In this document: positions 50,664-58,937 of the stretch, in pieces | Numbering within the stretch: the stretch's first letter is position 1 | How the letters are laid out: every line of letters begins with the position of its first letter | Assembly (NCBI GenBank): GCA_039027435.1 | Contig: JBCCKF010000008.1 | Location: 97,099-161,098, forward strand | Direction: 5' to 3' | Origin: CALBPI01 sp039027435 | GTDB taxonomy: Bacteria > Pseudomonadota > Gammaproteobacteria > Steroidobacterales > Woeseiaceae | DNA: 64,000 bases | Position numbers and translations under genes: made by a program | Notes under the pieces: model-generated | Seen by the model: the letters and a program-made list of their open reading frames with translations, nothing else | Told to the model about the DNA's origin: nothing | Databases searched by the model: none

Positions 50664-51602
50664 CTAGCCGCGGGGATGGTGCCTTTCGTGCAACTCTTTC
50701 ATGCGCTCGCGGGCTACATGGGTGTAGATCTGCGTTGTCGACAGATCGCTGTGACCGAGTAGCATTTGTACGACCCGCAAATCAGCGCCATGGTTCAACA
50801 GGTGCGTTGCGAATGCATGTCGCAACGAGTGTGGCGACAGACCATCAGGGATGTTGGCCTTCTGCGCATAGCGCTTGATGATGTGCCAGAACGCCTGACG
50901 GGTCATCCGGTCTCCACGGCGAGTAGGGAACAAGTACTCAGTCTGGCGTTCGAGCAGAATCTCGAGCCGCGGCCCTTCGATGAATTCCTGCAACCAACGC
51001 TGCGATTCCTCGCCGAGCGGAATCAAACGCTCACGATCGCCCTTCCCTACAATCCGCAGTACACCTTGGTTCAGGTTGACCTGCGACTGCTTCAAGCTGA
51101 TTAACTCGGTCACACGCAGCCCGGTTGCGTACAACAACTCCAACATCGCGCGATCGCGATGGCCGAGCGGTTCGGCAACGTTGGGAGCGGCCAGCAGCGC
51201 TTCGACCTCATCTTCGGTCAGTGTCTTCGGAAGACTGCGACCGATGCGTGGCATTGCGATATCGACGGTGGGGTCATCCTCGCGCACCGATTCGCTCGTC
51301 AGATATCTGAAAAAGCGACGGAAGCTCGAGAGCTGACGAGCAGTCGATCGAGGTTTAGCCCCCTCTTCCACACGCCAGTTGATAAAGCCGAGCAAGTGAT
51401 CCTTGTCCGCCCGCTCGACAGCGACGTCCTGCTGCTGCAGCCATTTCGCCAACGACATTAGATCGGCTCGGTAGGCACCGAGCGTATTCTTGGACAAACC
51501 GCGCTCCATCCAGATCGCATCGAGGAATTTGTCGATGATCTGCTCGGCTGCTGCGAGTTTGCCGCCGTTACCACTCTCGTCGTTTGTTGCCATCAAAGCC
51601 AT
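50664..51602 (-). CDS. xerD: site-specific tyrosine recombinase XerD
   Basis: It resolves chromosome dimers at dif with XerC. The protein has an N-terminal SAM-like domain (FLDAIWMERGLSKNTLGAYRADL) and the catalytic domain with Arg (TGLRVTELISL), HSLRHAFATHLL, LGHSDLSTTQIYTHV and the nucleophile Tyr in that last motif. It starts at ATG 51602 or 51593 (312 or 309 residues); neither has a clear ribosome site. XerD is preferred over XerC because of dsbC downstream. Confidence 0.93.
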   Translation of the reverse strand: MALMATNDESGNGGKLAAAEQIIDKFLDAIWMERGLSKNTLGAYRADLMSLAKWLQQQDVAVERADKDHLLGFINWRVEEGAKPRSTARQLSSFRRFFRYLTSESVREDDPTVDIAMPRIGRSLPKTLTEDEVEALLAAPNVAEPLGHRDRAMLELLYATGLRVTELISLKQSQVNLNQGVLRIVGKGDRERLIPLGEESQRWLQEFIEGPRLEILLERQTEYLFPTRRGDRMTRQAFWHIIKRYAQKANIPDGLSPHSLRHAFATHLLNHGADLRVVQMLLGHSDLSTTQIYTHVARERMKELHERHHPRG

Positions 51603-51720
51603 CTGTATACTGCGTATCGCGGCGCCACAGCGCCTATCATCGTTGGCGGATCGCACTGCCCTCCGGACACCGGAGATCAGCACACGAATCCGGAGTATTC
51701 ACAGCCCGCCTGCCGCCTGC

Positions 51721-51775
51721 CGTGACCACTGTCACAGAAAGCTCAGAGCGTTAACATAAAGTGATCGGCGTCACA
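51721..51775 (+). promoter_or_regulatory. plsC promoter with two CRP-like sites
   Basis: CTGTCA (51729-51734) and TAACAT (51752-51757), 17 bases apart, form a candidate promoter. Two palindromes match the CRP consensus TGTGA-N6-TCACA at 9 of 10 positions: CGTGA-N6-TCACA at 51721-51736 and AGTGA-N6-TCACA at 51760-51775. Their centres are 39 bases apart. The first overlaps the -35 and the second the expected start. A weaker third (8/10) begins at 51784 inside the gene. Confidence 0.5.
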
Positions 51776-51778
51776 AAA

Positions 51779-52522
51779 ATGCATGTGATCCTTGGCACCA
51801 TTTACGGTGTCGCCTACTGGCTGACCTTCCTGGTCTGCGCATTAGTTTGCGTTTTGCTGGTAACCATTCTTCCCGTATTGACCTGGCGACAAGCCGCCGC
51901 GCGGGCCTGTGCCTCCGCCGTTTTCCTATTGACCGGCACTCGCGCAAAACGTTTCGGATTTGAGCAATTACCTGAAGGCCCCAGTGTGGTCGTGGCCAAT
52001 CATGCGAGCTACATCGACGGCGTGCTGCTGTTTTCAATCCTGCCTACAGGGTTTTCGTTCGTCATCAAGGCAGAGATGCAACAGGTTCCACTCGCCGGAT
52101 TTGTGCTCAAGCGCCTGGGTTCGTTTTTCGTCCAACGAGAGCACGTTCAGAGCAGTGCCAAATCGGCCCGGCAGGTGATGCGGGCGGCGGTTCAGGGCCG
52201 ACCTATCGGTTTTTTCCCCGAAGGCACTTTTGATGAAAACCCGGGATTGAAGCGTTTCCACAAAGGCGCTTTTGCAACCGCAAGAACGGCGGCGTTGCCC
52301 GTGGTACCGGTGGTCATTCGCGGCACGCGGCGGCTGTTACCGGCCGATCGATGGCTGCCTTACCCGAGCAGGCTACAGGTAGAGATATTAACGCCGATCC
52401 CAGCGAACATCGTCAGTGACAGCACGCCTGTCGAGACCATGAAGGTGGCGCGGGACGCGATCGCCGCAGAACTGGACGAACCTGACCTGCTGCGGCGCGA
52501 CCACGACGGACCGGCCGATTGA
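51779..52522 (+). CDS. plsC: 1-acyl-sn-glycerol-3-phosphate acyltransferase
   Basis: It makes phosphatidic acid from lysophosphatidate at the inner membrane. The 247-residue protein has a TM helix (about 9-35), the catalytic NHASYID (H-x4-D, about 70), and FPEGT with acceptor-binding residues (about 150). I use the ATG at 51779; a GTG at 51761 overlaps a CRP-like palindrome. It could also act on another lysolipid. Confidence 0.9.
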   Translation: MHVILGTIYGVAYWLTFLVCALVCVLLVTILPVLTWRQAAARACASAVFLLTGTRAKRFGFEQLPEGPSVVVANHASYIDGVLLFSILPTGFSFVIKAEMQQVPLAGFVLKRLGSFFVQREHVQSSAKSARQVMRAAVQGRPIGFFPEGTFDENPGLKRFHKGAFATARTAALPVVPVVIRGTRRLLPADRWLPYPSRLQVEILTPIPANIVSDSTPVETMKVARDAIAAELDEPDLLRRDHDGPAD

Positions 52523-52559
52523 CGGAACTTGTCGCCCTTAAATCGCGGATTAGACGGAC

Positions 52560-53828
52560 TTAGCTGCTTGCGCCGGTGCTCAGGCGATCGTTGATATAGG
52601 CGAGCCATCCGGCCGCGTTCTTGCGATCGTTTTCGTTATCCGACTCTGTCGCCGATTGGAACGCGGTCTTGGCATCTCTTAGCCGACCCGATTCGGCGTG
52701 AGCGATACCGATCAAAATGTAGGCTTCGCCCGGGCGTTCATAATTGCGTTCGATCGCTACTTGCGCGGTCTCCACAACGCGATCCCAGTTACCCAGCTCG
52801 TTGTAGACTTTCGCTTGCCGGAATGCCCAAAGGGGATCACCGGTCAGGTTGCCGAGATCGCCCATCGTCGCCAGCGCCTTGTCGTATTCACGAGCGCCGG
52901 ACCAGGCCGATTGCAGCAGCTCCAGGTTCTTCTTGTTGCGCTCGATGACGCCCGAGGCTAAGCCCTTCTCCACAATGACACCCGCGGTATACGGGCTGTT
53001 AAGAAAGATGTTGAGCTGGGCCAGAGTGAGCTGCGCATTCTCATCATCGTCGAGGAGTGCGCCTCGATAAGCGACCATCAGTGTGGCCAACGCTTCCTGG
53101 TCCTCCTTGAGCTCCATGTGGATGCCCGAAAGGGTTTGCCAAAACTGCTTCTCGTCCGGCCAAATCTGCACCATCTTGCGCAGCAAAGGGATCGCTTTAG
53201 GTTTCTGATCAGTCTCGAAGTACACCGCCAGCAACAGCTGATGCCAGGACTTCTGAGGTTCTTCCTTCACCTCAATCGCCTTCTCTACGTAGGGCTGTGC
53301 ATTCTTGAATTCGCTAAGCTGCGAATAGGCTTGAGCGATCAGAATGTAGGCCTCACCAGACGGGTCTTGCTCGTACTTGAACCAGCGGCGTGCGGTTTCA
53401 ATCGCTTTTCGGTATTCCTCGACCTGCATGTAGAGGCTCGCCAACGAAAACAACATACCCTGCTGTGCTTCATTGGGCAGCGCATCTTCGGCCAGAGACT
53501 TCTCAAAATATTTGATGCCGTCCGGGTAATTACTCTCGTTGGTGTAAATGAAACCAATCGTCTGGAATAACAGCGCGCGCTCGTAATTGTTCAGGCGTCC
53601 GTTCCCTTCCTGAACCTTGGCGCTCTCCAAAGCCTCGGCACGCGTCTCGTCGGCGTCCATCAGCTCCTGAATGGCCGTGATTCGCTTGTAGAACGGCTGG
53701 CTGATCGACTGCTGGCGGATCTCGCGCTCTTCAACCTGACGGTCGTCCGAGAGCTCTTCCTGCGCAATCGATGTCTGGGTCAGAAGGCAGCTGCCAATAA
53801 TCGCAAACGCATACTGCTTAATTTTCAT
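52560..53828 (-). CDS. periplasmic TPR protein of the TonB operon
   Basis: The 422-residue protein has a signal peptide ending near SIAQ (about 22) and then tetratricopeptide repeats over most of its length (for example FQTIGFIYTNESNYPDGIKYFEKSL and AYILIAQAYSQLSEFKNAQPYVEKA). It is the last gene of the DUF3450-ExbB-ExbB-ExbD-ExbD-TonB-TonB run. A TPR protein ends the equivalent Vibrio tonB2 operons, where it aids transport. A partner-binding or scaffold role is inferred. Confidence 0.88.
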   Translation of the reverse strand: MKIKQYAFAIIGSCLLTQTSIAQEELSDDRQVEEREIRQQSISQPFYKRITAIQELMDADETRAEALESAKVQEGNGRLNNYERALLFQTIGFIYTNESNYPDGIKYFEKSLAEDALPNEAQQGMLFSLASLYMQVEEYRKAIETARRWFKYEQDPSGEAYILIAQAYSQLSEFKNAQPYVEKAIEVKEEPQKSWHQLLLAVYFETDQKPKAIPLLRKMVQIWPDEKQFWQTLSGIHMELKEDQEALATLMVAYRGALLDDDENAQLTLAQLNIFLNSPYTAGVIVEKGLASGVIERNKKNLELLQSAWSGAREYDKALATMGDLGNLTGDPLWAFRQAKVYNELGNWDRVVETAQVAIERNYERPGEAYILIGIAHAESGRLRDAKTAFQSATESDNENDRKNAAGWLAYINDRLSTGASS

Positions 53829-53864
53829 TTACTTATCTCAGTTTTCACACGTTGAAAGTGAGCT

Positions 53865-54473
53865 TCAAAACTTGAATTCAGTGGTCATCGATACCCGCCG
53901 GGCCACAGGCACTCCGTCGACTACGCGTGGTTTGAATTTCGACTTGTACATTGCAGCCACAGCGGCGCGATCGAACACGCGACGCGGATAAGAGTCGATC
54001 ACCTCAACGTCCGACACCGAGCCATCACGCTCGATCGTGAAGGCCAGTTTCACCCATCCTTCAGTGCCGTCGAGAGCCGCTTCACGTGGATACTGCGCCT
54101 GCATAAGGAACACCGGGACGGCATCGCCTTCCTGCGAGCTGGTGTTTCGGTGATCGCCGATGAACGGGCCATCCCCAACTCCGATGGTAATGACCGGCGT
54201 CTCTATGTCCGGAAATTCTGGCTGCGGCTTCGTGCTATCCGTCTTTGTCTCCGTTACTGGCGGAGGCGGCTCTTTCGGGGGCTCCGGCTCAGGTGGCTTC
54301 TCGCGGATGTTCTTGATAACGAATTCTTCGCCCGTAACCATCACGAAGTCGAGAGGCTCAGGCGACGTTGGCTCAAGATCGATTTGAGGTTCGCCAGCAA
54401 TAAGGCCATTCATCAACAAGAACAGCACCGTCGCTACAATCGCAGCTGATACAACAGACATCGCATACTTCAT
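53865..54473 (-). CDS. tonB: TonB-family energy transducer, copy 1
   Basis: The 202-residue protein has a short N-terminus and TM helix (about 4-27), a Pro/Glu/Lys-rich spacer (about 55-90) and a C-terminal TonB domain with QYPREAALDGTEGWVKLAFTIE and the end RRVSMTTEFKF. It resembles the short TonB2 type of Vibrio. Its C-terminal domain is nearly the same as that of the next gene, so the pair arose by tandem duplication. The spacers differ. Confidence 0.93.
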   Translation of the reverse strand: MKYAMSVVSAAIVATVLFLLMNGLIAGEPQIDLEPTSPEPLDFVMVTGEEFVIKNIREKPPEPEPPKEPPPPVTETKTDSTKPQPEFPDIETPVITIGVGDGPFIGDHRNTSSQEGDAVPVFLMQAQYPREAALDGTEGWVKLAFTIERDGSVSDVEVIDSYPRRVFDRAAVAAMYKSKFKPRVVDGVPVARRVSMTTEFKF

Positions 54474-54511
54474 GTATTCACCCTCTGCAGCCGAGACAGA
54501 TACGGATCAGT

Positions 54512-55123
54512 CTAGAATTTGAATTCGGTGGTCATGGAGACGCGTCGAGCAGTCGCCACGCCATCGATCACTCTGGGCTTGAACTTCGACTTGTACATCG
54601 CCTGTTTTGCCGCCCGGTCGAAGATTCTCCGCGGATTGGATTCTAGAATTTCGACATCGGAAACCGATCCGTCCGCTTCGATGGTGAACGCCATCTTGAC
54701 CCACCCTTCGATGCCATCCAGCGCGGCCTCACGCGGATACTGGGGCTGCATCAGGAAGATCGGGACAACGTCGCCCTCCTGATTACCGCTGCCCGGCGCT
54801 CCTGGAATCCAGATACCGTCGCCGGCGACACCAATATCGATATTGGGCGTCTGGATGTTCGGCAGCTGCGGTGGCGGCTTGTCGTTGTTTTCTTGTGAGA
54901 GCTTAGGCGGCGGTGGCGGCTCTTTCGGCTTCTCGGGTTCCGGTGGCTTCCGGCGATCGCGCTTGTTCTCGATCTCTTCGTCTTGCACTTTTACGAAGTC
55001 AAACTGCGCCGCGAGATCATCGTCGCGGTTCAGCTCTGGCTCGCCTGCGATCAACGCATGCATCAAAAGAAACAGCAGCGTCGCAACGATACCGCCAGAT
55101 ACGATAGCTACGGCATATCTCAT
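54512..55123 (-). CDS. tonB: TonB-family energy transducer, copy 2
   Basis: The 203-residue protein has the same plan as its downstream neighbour: TM helix (about 4-27), Pro/Glu/Lys-rich spacer with RRKPPEPEKPKEPPPPP, and a C-terminal TonB domain with QYPREAALDGIEGWVKMAFTIE and the same final 11 residues. The spacer has a distinct Gly-rich stretch (GVAGDGIWIPGAPGSGNQ). Two TonB proteins on one ExbBD set may serve different receptors. Confidence 0.93.
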   Translation of the reverse strand: MRYAVAIVSGGIVATLLFLLMHALIAGEPELNRDDDLAAQFDFVKVQDEEIENKRDRRKPPEPEKPKEPPPPPKLSQENNDKPPPQLPNIQTPNIDIGVAGDGIWIPGAPGSGNQEGDVVPIFLMQPQYPREAALDGIEGWVKMAFTIEADGSVSDVEILESNPRRIFDRAAKQAMYKSKFKPRVIDGVATARRVSMTTEFKF

Positions 55124-55156
55124 GTCATTCGCCTCCTGGCTCTCACGAAATCCCCG

Positions 55157-55564
55157 TCAGGACCCTTCGTTCTCAGCTGCAACCGCGATGCTGATCACAC
55201 CGCCGAGACGCACCTGATCCATGATGTCGATGACAACGCCTGTCGGCGCACCCACATCAGCAATAATGACCGCGGAGCTTTCGGGGCTTTCCGCCTTGAT
55301 CTCCTCGACCCGGCTCCGGACGTCCGAAACCTCGATTTCCTGCTTGTTAAACCAGATATCGCCGGTCTTGGTCACACCAATCAAAATGTTACCACGGGAC
55401 TTGGAGACCGCTGTCTCCGCCTCCGGACGCAGTGGATCGATCCCCGTGTCCTTCACAAATGAAGTGGTAACAATGAAGAAAATCAACATGATAAAGACGA
55501 TATCTAACATCGGTGTGATGTTAATTTCGGTATCGTCTTGCTCTTCACTGTGTCTTCTGGCCAC
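55157..55564 (-). CDS. exbD: ExbD-family proton-channel subunit, copy 1
   Basis: The 135-residue protein has a cytoplasmic N-terminus, one TM helix (about 17-38) with the proton-carrying Asp in ITPMLDIVFIML, and a periplasmic domain (about 45-135). With ExbB it powers TonB. It is followed by tonB copy 2 and preceded, 9 bases away, by a second exbD. Confidence 0.94.
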   Translation of the reverse strand: MARRHSEEQDDTEINITPMLDIVFIMLIFFIVTTSFVKDTGIDPLRPEAETAVSKSRGNILIGVTKTGDIWFNKQEIEVSDVRSRVEEIKAESPESSAVIIADVGAPTGVVIDIMDQVRLGGVISIAVAAENEGS

Positions 55565-55573
55565 AGGAAACTC

Positions 55574-55978
55574 CTATTTGTTGATTGCCGCGAGCGAGAC
55601 CTTATCGGCCCCCGCGGCCCGCGCCTGATCGACCACCGTCACCAGCAAACCGACATCCGCTTCTCTGGCCGCGGCTACAACCACTGACGCTTCCGGCTTG
55701 GTCGCAAGCGCACTCTCGATATTAGCGCGTACCGCCTGAACATCTGTGGGTCGGTTATTGACCGAAATCCTGCCCGCATCATCGATCTTGATCGCAATGA
55801 CATCGGACAGCTTCTTCTCTTTCGGCGGCTCGTTGCTCGGACGAGACAGGTCAACGCCAGTCTCTTTCACGAACGAGGTGGTCACGATGAAAAAGATCAG
55901 CAGAATGAACACCACGTCCAGCATCGGCGTGATATTGATTTCCGCGTCTTCCTCAGCTCTGTGTTTTCTTTTGGACAT
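55574..55978 (-). CDS. exbD: ExbD-family proton-channel subunit, copy 2
   Basis: The 134-residue protein has a TM helix with NITPMLDVVFILLIFFIV (Asp near residue 20) and a periplasmic domain. It shares the first 40 residues closely with the neighbouring ExbD but differs after that. It lies 8 bases after the small ExbB. ExbD forms dimers inside the ExbB pentamer, so a heterodimer of the two copies is plausible. Confidence 0.94.
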   Translation of the reverse strand: MSKRKHRAEEDAEINITPMLDVVFILLIFFIVTTSFVKETGVDLSRPSNEPPKEKKLSDVIAIKIDDAGRISVNNRPTDVQAVRANIESALATKPEASVVVAAAREADVGLLVTVVDQARAAGADKVSLAAINK

Positions 55979-55986
55979 GCCCTACC

Positions 55987-56511
55987 TCAGTGTCTGGTCA
56001 GCGCGTCTTCGAGCCGAGCAACCGCACGATTAGCACGGCGCTCCAGCTGGACCGAGATGTAAAGGCCCGAGAGCGCAGCGACCAGCCCGGCCATCGTCGG
56101 GATTGTCGCCTGCGAAACACCGCCGGCCATCAATCGGGCATTACCGGTGCCGTGGAACGCCATGACCTCGAACACTTTGATCATGCCGAACACGGTCCCG
56201 AACAGTCCGAGCAACGGCAGCAACGCCATGATCGTTTTGATGATCGGGAGGAACTGTCGCGCCTGCACCGAGATTTGGGAAATCAGCAGTGACCGGATCG
56301 CCTGCGCATACCAGGAATCGGTGTCGGACCGAGCCTCCCACTCGTCCTTAACACGCGCCATCTCCTGTGGCAGTCCTTTTGACAAGAACCAGAAACGCTC
56401 AATGATGAACGTCCACATGATGATCGTCGCGATCAGGATGAGGAACAGCACAGGCCCGCCCAACTCGAAGAACGAGCGGAGTGAAATCCAGATGGAGTCT
56501 ATGAAATACAC
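55987..56511 (-). CDS. exbB: ExbB/TolQ-family proton-channel subunit (short form)
   Basis: The 174-residue MotA/TolQ/ExbB protein has TM helices near 12-32, about 95-118 and 130-155, with FLPIIKTIMALLPLLGLFGTVFGMI and SQATIPTMAGLVAALSGLYI. I use the GTG at 56511, with GGAG 5 bases before it; a longer frame exists without a better site. It matches ExbB2 of Vibrio TonB2 systems in length. Confidence 0.92.
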   Translation of the reverse strand: MYFIDSIWISLRSFFELGGPVLFLILIATIIMWTFIIERFWFLSKGLPQEMARVKDEWEARSDTDSWYAQAIRSLLISQISVQARQFLPIIKTIMALLPLLGLFGTVFGMIKVFEVMAFHGTGNARLMAGGVSQATIPTMAGLVAALSGLYISVQLERRANRAVARLEDALTRH

Positions 56512-56521
56512 AGCGACTCCG

Positions 56522-57877
56522 TCAGGTGCGTTCCGTGTGACGCGCGATGATGCCGGCACTCTGCTCTTCGAGTACCTCGATCAACGAACGGCTTCTGCTC
56601 GTCACCAGCGTATGCATAAACACCAGCGGAATCGCGACAATCAGACCGAGCATGGTCGTAACCAGCGCTTCTGAGATACCGCCCGCCATCAGCTTCGGAT
56701 CACCCGTACCGAACAGCGTGATTGCCTGGAAGGTGTTAATCATGCCCACGACCGTCCCGAGCAGCCCCAGAAGCGGCGCTACCGCAGCGAACACTTTGAT
56801 GAGTGACTGACCGGTCTCTAGAGGCGGCACCTCTTTCATGATCGCCTCATCGAGCTTGAGCTCCAGGGTTTCGAAATCCGCATTGCGGTTCTCTGCATAG
56901 ACGCCGAGTACCCGGCCAAGCGGGTTGTCCGGCTTCGGCTCGCCGCCTTTCAGCTGGCGCTTCATCTTGCCGCCGAGACCCGACAGGATCAGCAGACGCC
57001 ACAAAGCGATGCCGATACCAATGATGCCGATGCCGATAATCACGTAACCAACTGGGCCGCCCTGGCTGATCCGTTCACCGACGGTCGCTTTCTTGGTCTC
57101 GAGACTCAGCAGCGTGCCGCCACTGGGGTCAATCGGGAACTCAACCAGCGTGCCGGCTGACGCAGACACCAGAGACTTCGCCGGACCAGTGAATCGCGCT
57201 GCCGGTTGCGGGTCGAGCACCTGCAAACCACCGGTTTCGTCGCTAAACGTCAGGAAACCATCGCTGTTGACGACGTTGAACGCCCCGACGCGGACGACCT
57301 CGCCCTGAGTTTTGGCACCACCCGCGGCGCTGATTTCCGTCGAGAATTTCTCAACGCTCGAAGACGCTGCCATTTCCTCGAGCAACAGGAATTGCAGTTC
57401 ACGCAGCTGCGCGATCGACGGCAGCCCATCAGCCTCGGCCAGTACCTCGGCTATCTCGCCTCGACTGGGTTTCTGTGTGGTCACGATGGAGCCCTGAACC
57501 ATACCCAGCGCTTCACCTGCCGCAAGCCGGACGACGCCGAACAATTCACCTATGTCGCCGGTTCTGACTCGCAGTGTCTCCGTGAGGTCAGTCAACGTCT
57601 GCTCGTTTGCATCATAGGCAGCTTTCAACTGATCGCTGCGGCGCTCAGCTTCGGCCAGAGCCTGCTGGGCGCTATTCAACAGCGCTTGCTGTTCGTTGCG
57701 GCGCGCGATGAATTCCTGCTCGCGCTGGCGATTCTCAGCACTCACTGCCTGGCCTTGTTTACGGACCTCTTCAAGCACATCGTTCAAAGAAGACTGCGCG
57801 GTCGCATTGGGGCCAGCGATGGCCAAAGACAGAATTACAGGTGCGCCGAGCGCCTTGATCGTCTTAACGAAACTCAT
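56522..57877 (-). CDS. TtpC-like ExbB protein with periplasmic coiled-coil extension
   Basis: The 451-residue protein has a signal peptide (cleavage near ATAQ, about 28), a periplasmic coiled coil (about 30-105), a linker domain to about 265, and then an ExbB/MotA core with TM helices near 272-292, 360-385 and 405-430. In Vibrio this type is TtpC, an extra ExbB-like protein needed by the TonB2 system. Its ATG overlaps the DUF3450 stop (ATGA). The next gene is the short ExbB, 10 bases on. Confidence 0.92.
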   Translation of the reverse strand: MSFVKTIKALGAPVILSLAIAGPNATAQSSLNDVLEEVRKQGQAVSAENRQREQEFIARRNEQQALLNSAQQALAEAERRSDQLKAAYDANEQTLTDLTETLRVRTGDIGELFGVVRLAAGEALGMVQGSIVTTQKPSRGEIAEVLAEADGLPSIAQLRELQFLLLEEMAASSSVEKFSTEISAAGGAKTQGEVVRVGAFNVVNSDGFLTFSDETGGLQVLDPQPAARFTGPAKSLVSASAGTLVEFPIDPSGGTLLSLETKKATVGERISQGGPVGYVIIGIGIIGIGIALWRLLILSGLGGKMKRQLKGGEPKPDNPLGRVLGVYAENRNADFETLELKLDEAIMKEVPPLETGQSLIKVFAAVAPLLGLLGTVVGMINTFQAITLFGTGDPKLMAGGISEALVTTMLGLIVAIPLVFMHTLVTSRSRSLIEVLEEQSAGIIARHTERT

Positions 57878-58674
57878 TGCGCTGCCTCCGGAGCGGGAAC
57901 GGGAAGGTTGAGCAGTTGCGGCGGTGCCTGCTTGCGGGCCAGCGACAGACCGTCGCTGACGGCGCGGCGATAGCCACTATCGAGCACTTCCCAAGTGCCG
58001 GACTGCTTGTTCCACATGCCTGTGATCTTCTGATCCGGCGTCTGATACGCCAGCACAATGCGTCCGACCCGCAGGAAGTCCACTGTCGTTTCCACACCGT
58101 TCAGATCGATCGTGCCCTCGTAGGCTTCGATCGTATCGCCGTATTCGGTCTCAATGCGGTAGGCATCCATGATCTGGCGATACTTCTCTGAGTTGGTGAT
58201 TTCAGAACTCGTCATGTTCGCTTCGAGGTTTGCGATCCGACGCATGCGCGATTCGCTCTGGAACGGCATGTCGGCTTCGATGAACTGACGCAGATCCGCG
58301 ATCATCGTGAGCATCAGCGGCACAATGCCCTGCTCGGTCTGGTCGAAGTTCTCAAGATCGTCCTGCATTTTCGCAATGGACGCATTCTGGTCATCGACGA
58401 CCTTTTGCAGGTTGTCATTATAAATACGCACCCGATCCAGCTGCTGGAGCACCAGACGGTACTCGCTGAGCAGCTCCGAGGTCTGCTGCGCGTAACGATC
58501 GACGCGCTGTTGAGAGGCGCTGGAGCCTCGATCGAAGTCTTCCTGGGTATCAATGACCCGCTTCGCAACTTGTTGCGCAAAGGCGCCCTGGCTGGCAAGA
58601 GCGATAAGGACAGCAGCAAAAAAGCCCCCGACCACGGTACGGCTCTGGCCGCCGTTAAAAAACGACATCAGCAT
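57874..58674 (-). CDS. DUF3450 periplasmic protein
   Basis: The 266-residue protein starts at the ATG at 58674, which has AGGA 8 bases before it; a second ATG is two codons on. It has a signal peptide ending near AFAQQ, then a coiled coil (about 40-110) and a globular end with EGTIDLNGVETTVDFLRVGRIVLAYQTPD. DUF3450 proteins head TonB2/TtpC operons in Vibrio and relatives, with function unresolved. It is the first gene of the eight-gene operon here. Confidence 0.9.
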   Translation of the reverse strand: MLMSFFNGGQSRTVVGGFFAAVLIALASQGAFAQQVAKRVIDTQEDFDRGSSASQQRVDRYAQQTSELLSEYRLVLQQLDRVRIYNDNLQKVVDDQNASIAKMQDDLENFDQTEQGIVPLMLTMIADLRQFIEADMPFQSESRMRRIANLEANMTSSEITNSEKYRQIMDAYRIETEYGDTIEAYEGTIDLNGVETTVDFLRVGRIVLAYQTPDQKITGMWNKQSGTWEVLDSGYRRAVSDGLSLARKQAPPQLLNLPVPAPEAAQ

Positions 58675-58937
58675 TAGTGTTTTCCTACAGACGTTCTGAA
58701 TCTTGGTTATGTGTAATACCACCCGCAGCAGTGTTTCCGGCTGCACCGGAACCCCCCTAGACACAGGCCACTGTTGTGGGTTGGAAGCAACAAGCCTCCT
58801 GTTTTACGCCGACCGAAGCTAGCAGAATTAACCACGAAAAAAAAGCGTGTTCAAAGACTAGCGCCGAGCGTGAAGCGCATGCATCTCGTTCCTTATTCGT
58901 TCAAAATATGGCCCCCAATTCACGACAAGGACCCCCC
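58675..58937. other. divergent intergenic region between the TonB operon and the thiolase gene
   Basis: This 263-base gap is the longest in the window and I see no gene in it. It holds a perfect palindrome TTCCGG-CTGCA-CCGGAA (58735-58751), about 60 bases before the DUF3450 start. It also holds an A8 run flanked by CACG and GCGTG (58833-58849). No full Fur box (GATAAT repeats) is visible, and no good sigma-70 promoter was found on either strand. Confidence 0.5.

Noticed and set aside
57206..57973. 255-codon open frame antisense to the TtpC-like gene
   Set aside because: Spans the junction of two coupled minus-strand genes; no domain and no ribosome site.
58833..58849. A8 run between CACG and GCGTG as a terminator
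   Set aside because: The arms are only four bases long and the spacer is the A run itself, so no stable hairpin forms.
58776..58937. 54-residue N-terminal extension of the thiolase
   Set aside because: The family starts at MSADDIVIL; the extension is unconserved in character and covers intergenic DNA.
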